Shown here: positions 13,336 to 13,579 of the stretch, one piece after another
How positions within the stretch are numbered: the stretch's first letter is position 1
Layout: every line of letters starts with the position of its first letter
Source of the DNA: W11650 sp963550755
GTDB lineage: Bacteria; Bacillota; Clostridia; Lachnospirales; Vallitaleaceae
Assembly: GCA_963550755.1 (NCBI GenBank)
Contig: CAUVDV010000057.1
Span: 1 to 13,579 of the forward strand
Direction of reading: 5' to 3'
Length of the DNA stretch: 13,579 nucleotides
The notes under the pieces: generated by a model
The model's input: only the letters and a program-made list of their open reading frames with translations
Database searches by the model: none
Told to the model about the DNA's origin: nothing
Program-made: the position numbers and the translations under genes

Positions 13336-13364
13336 ATTATAAACTTCTTTTATCAAATTTACAA
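13336..13364 (-). promoter_or_regulatory. Near-consensus sigma-A promoter
   Basis: TTGTAA (-35, 13359-13364) and a perfect TATAAT (-10, 13336-13341) are spaced 17 nt apart, starting 8 nt after the stop of the upstream small gene. Transcription would start near 13329, giving a leader of about 115 nt before the ATG at 13213. Confidence 0.78.
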
Positions 13365-13372
13365 GCCCATTT

Positions 13373-13579
13373 TTAAATTTTAAAACTTCTTAATATTAAA
13401 TTCTTAATATTCTCGCTTAAAATAAATTGCAAAAAAGGGCTGTTGCCTTTTGAGATTTTTGCACAAAATGTAGAGTAGCATTGCCCCAGAGAAAACGAAG
13501 CCGCGATAGCAGCCATTACTAACCCTATGCTAACGACCATTTTTATTATTTCTTTAACCATTTCCATAAATTCACAAGC
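13373..13579 (-). CDS. Small single-span membrane protein, start possibly outside the window
   Basis: From the ATG at 13567 the product has 64 residues: a short polar N-terminus (MEMVKEIIK), one hydrophobic helix (MVVSIGLVMAAIAASFSLG) and a basic C-terminal tail ending NLILRSFKI. The frame stays open through four more codons to the window edge and no ribosome site is visible before the ATG, so the true start may lie further upstream. I do not recognise a family. The LGQC sequence after the helix is not a proper lipobox. It lies immediately upstream of the strong promoter of the next gene, with no terminator between, so some read-through is possible. Confidence 0.4.
   Translation of the reverse strand, partial: ACEFMEMVKEIIKMVVSIGLVMAAIAASFSLGQCYSTFCAKISKGNSPFLQFILSENIKNLILRSFKI

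Overview
The window looks like chromosomal DNA from a Clostridia-type Firmicute, most likely near Lachnospiraceae. The reasons are a SufCBDSU iron-sulfur operon with a SufU scaffold, a Gram-positive-style type IV pilus cluster without outer-membrane parts, a stand-alone glucose-type PTS EIIA, strong AAGGAGG-like ribosome sites, and an uncharacterised Lys/Ala-rich protein resembling a Lachnospiraceae family. The family placement is inference from gene content. No rRNA, tRNA, CRISPR array or complete insertion sequence is visible.

Layout. At the left edge (1-1240) lies an AT-rich minus-strand pair: a 49-codon small ORF followed by a dynamin-like GTPase whose frame stops just after the G3 motif, so it is probably disrupted. 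Divergent, overlapping promoters near 1187-1238 separate this pair from a plus-strand EIIA-Glc gene (1372-1854). That gene has a structured leader and a good terminator. Just past the terminator is a duplicated copy of the EIIA 3' end. A convergent minus-strand HAD phosphatase gene ends at 2105.

From 12035 down to about 2992, eleven minus-strand genes are packed almost without gaps: sufC, sufB, sufD, sufS, sufU, then pilT, pilC and four small membrane or pilin-like genes. The HAD phosphatase gene follows after a 152-nt gap. SufBCD with SufS and SufU build and deliver Fe-S clusters. PilT and PilC are the retraction motor and platform protein of a type IV pilus, and the small genes look like minor pilins or accessory pseudopilins. 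sufU stops one base before the pilT ATG, so the two functions appear to sit on one transcript. The only sizeable break inside the suf part is a 183-nt sufC-sufB spacer holding a strong stem-loop. One visible promoter (12183-12211) could drive the whole set.

At the right end, a separate minus-strand transcription unit has a near-ideal promoter (13336-13364), a 278-residue uncharacterised protein and a perfect hairpin terminator (12334-12362). Upstream of it is a small single-span membrane protein whose frame is open at the window edge.

Three starts were corrected from the longest frame: sufB to a GTG at 11111, the PilX-like gene to 3501, and the uncharacterised protein to 13213. The most interesting observations are the suf-pil operon fusion, the duplicated EIIA tail flanking its own terminator, the small ORF paired with a broken dynamin-like GTPase, and the sufC-sufB stem-loop.
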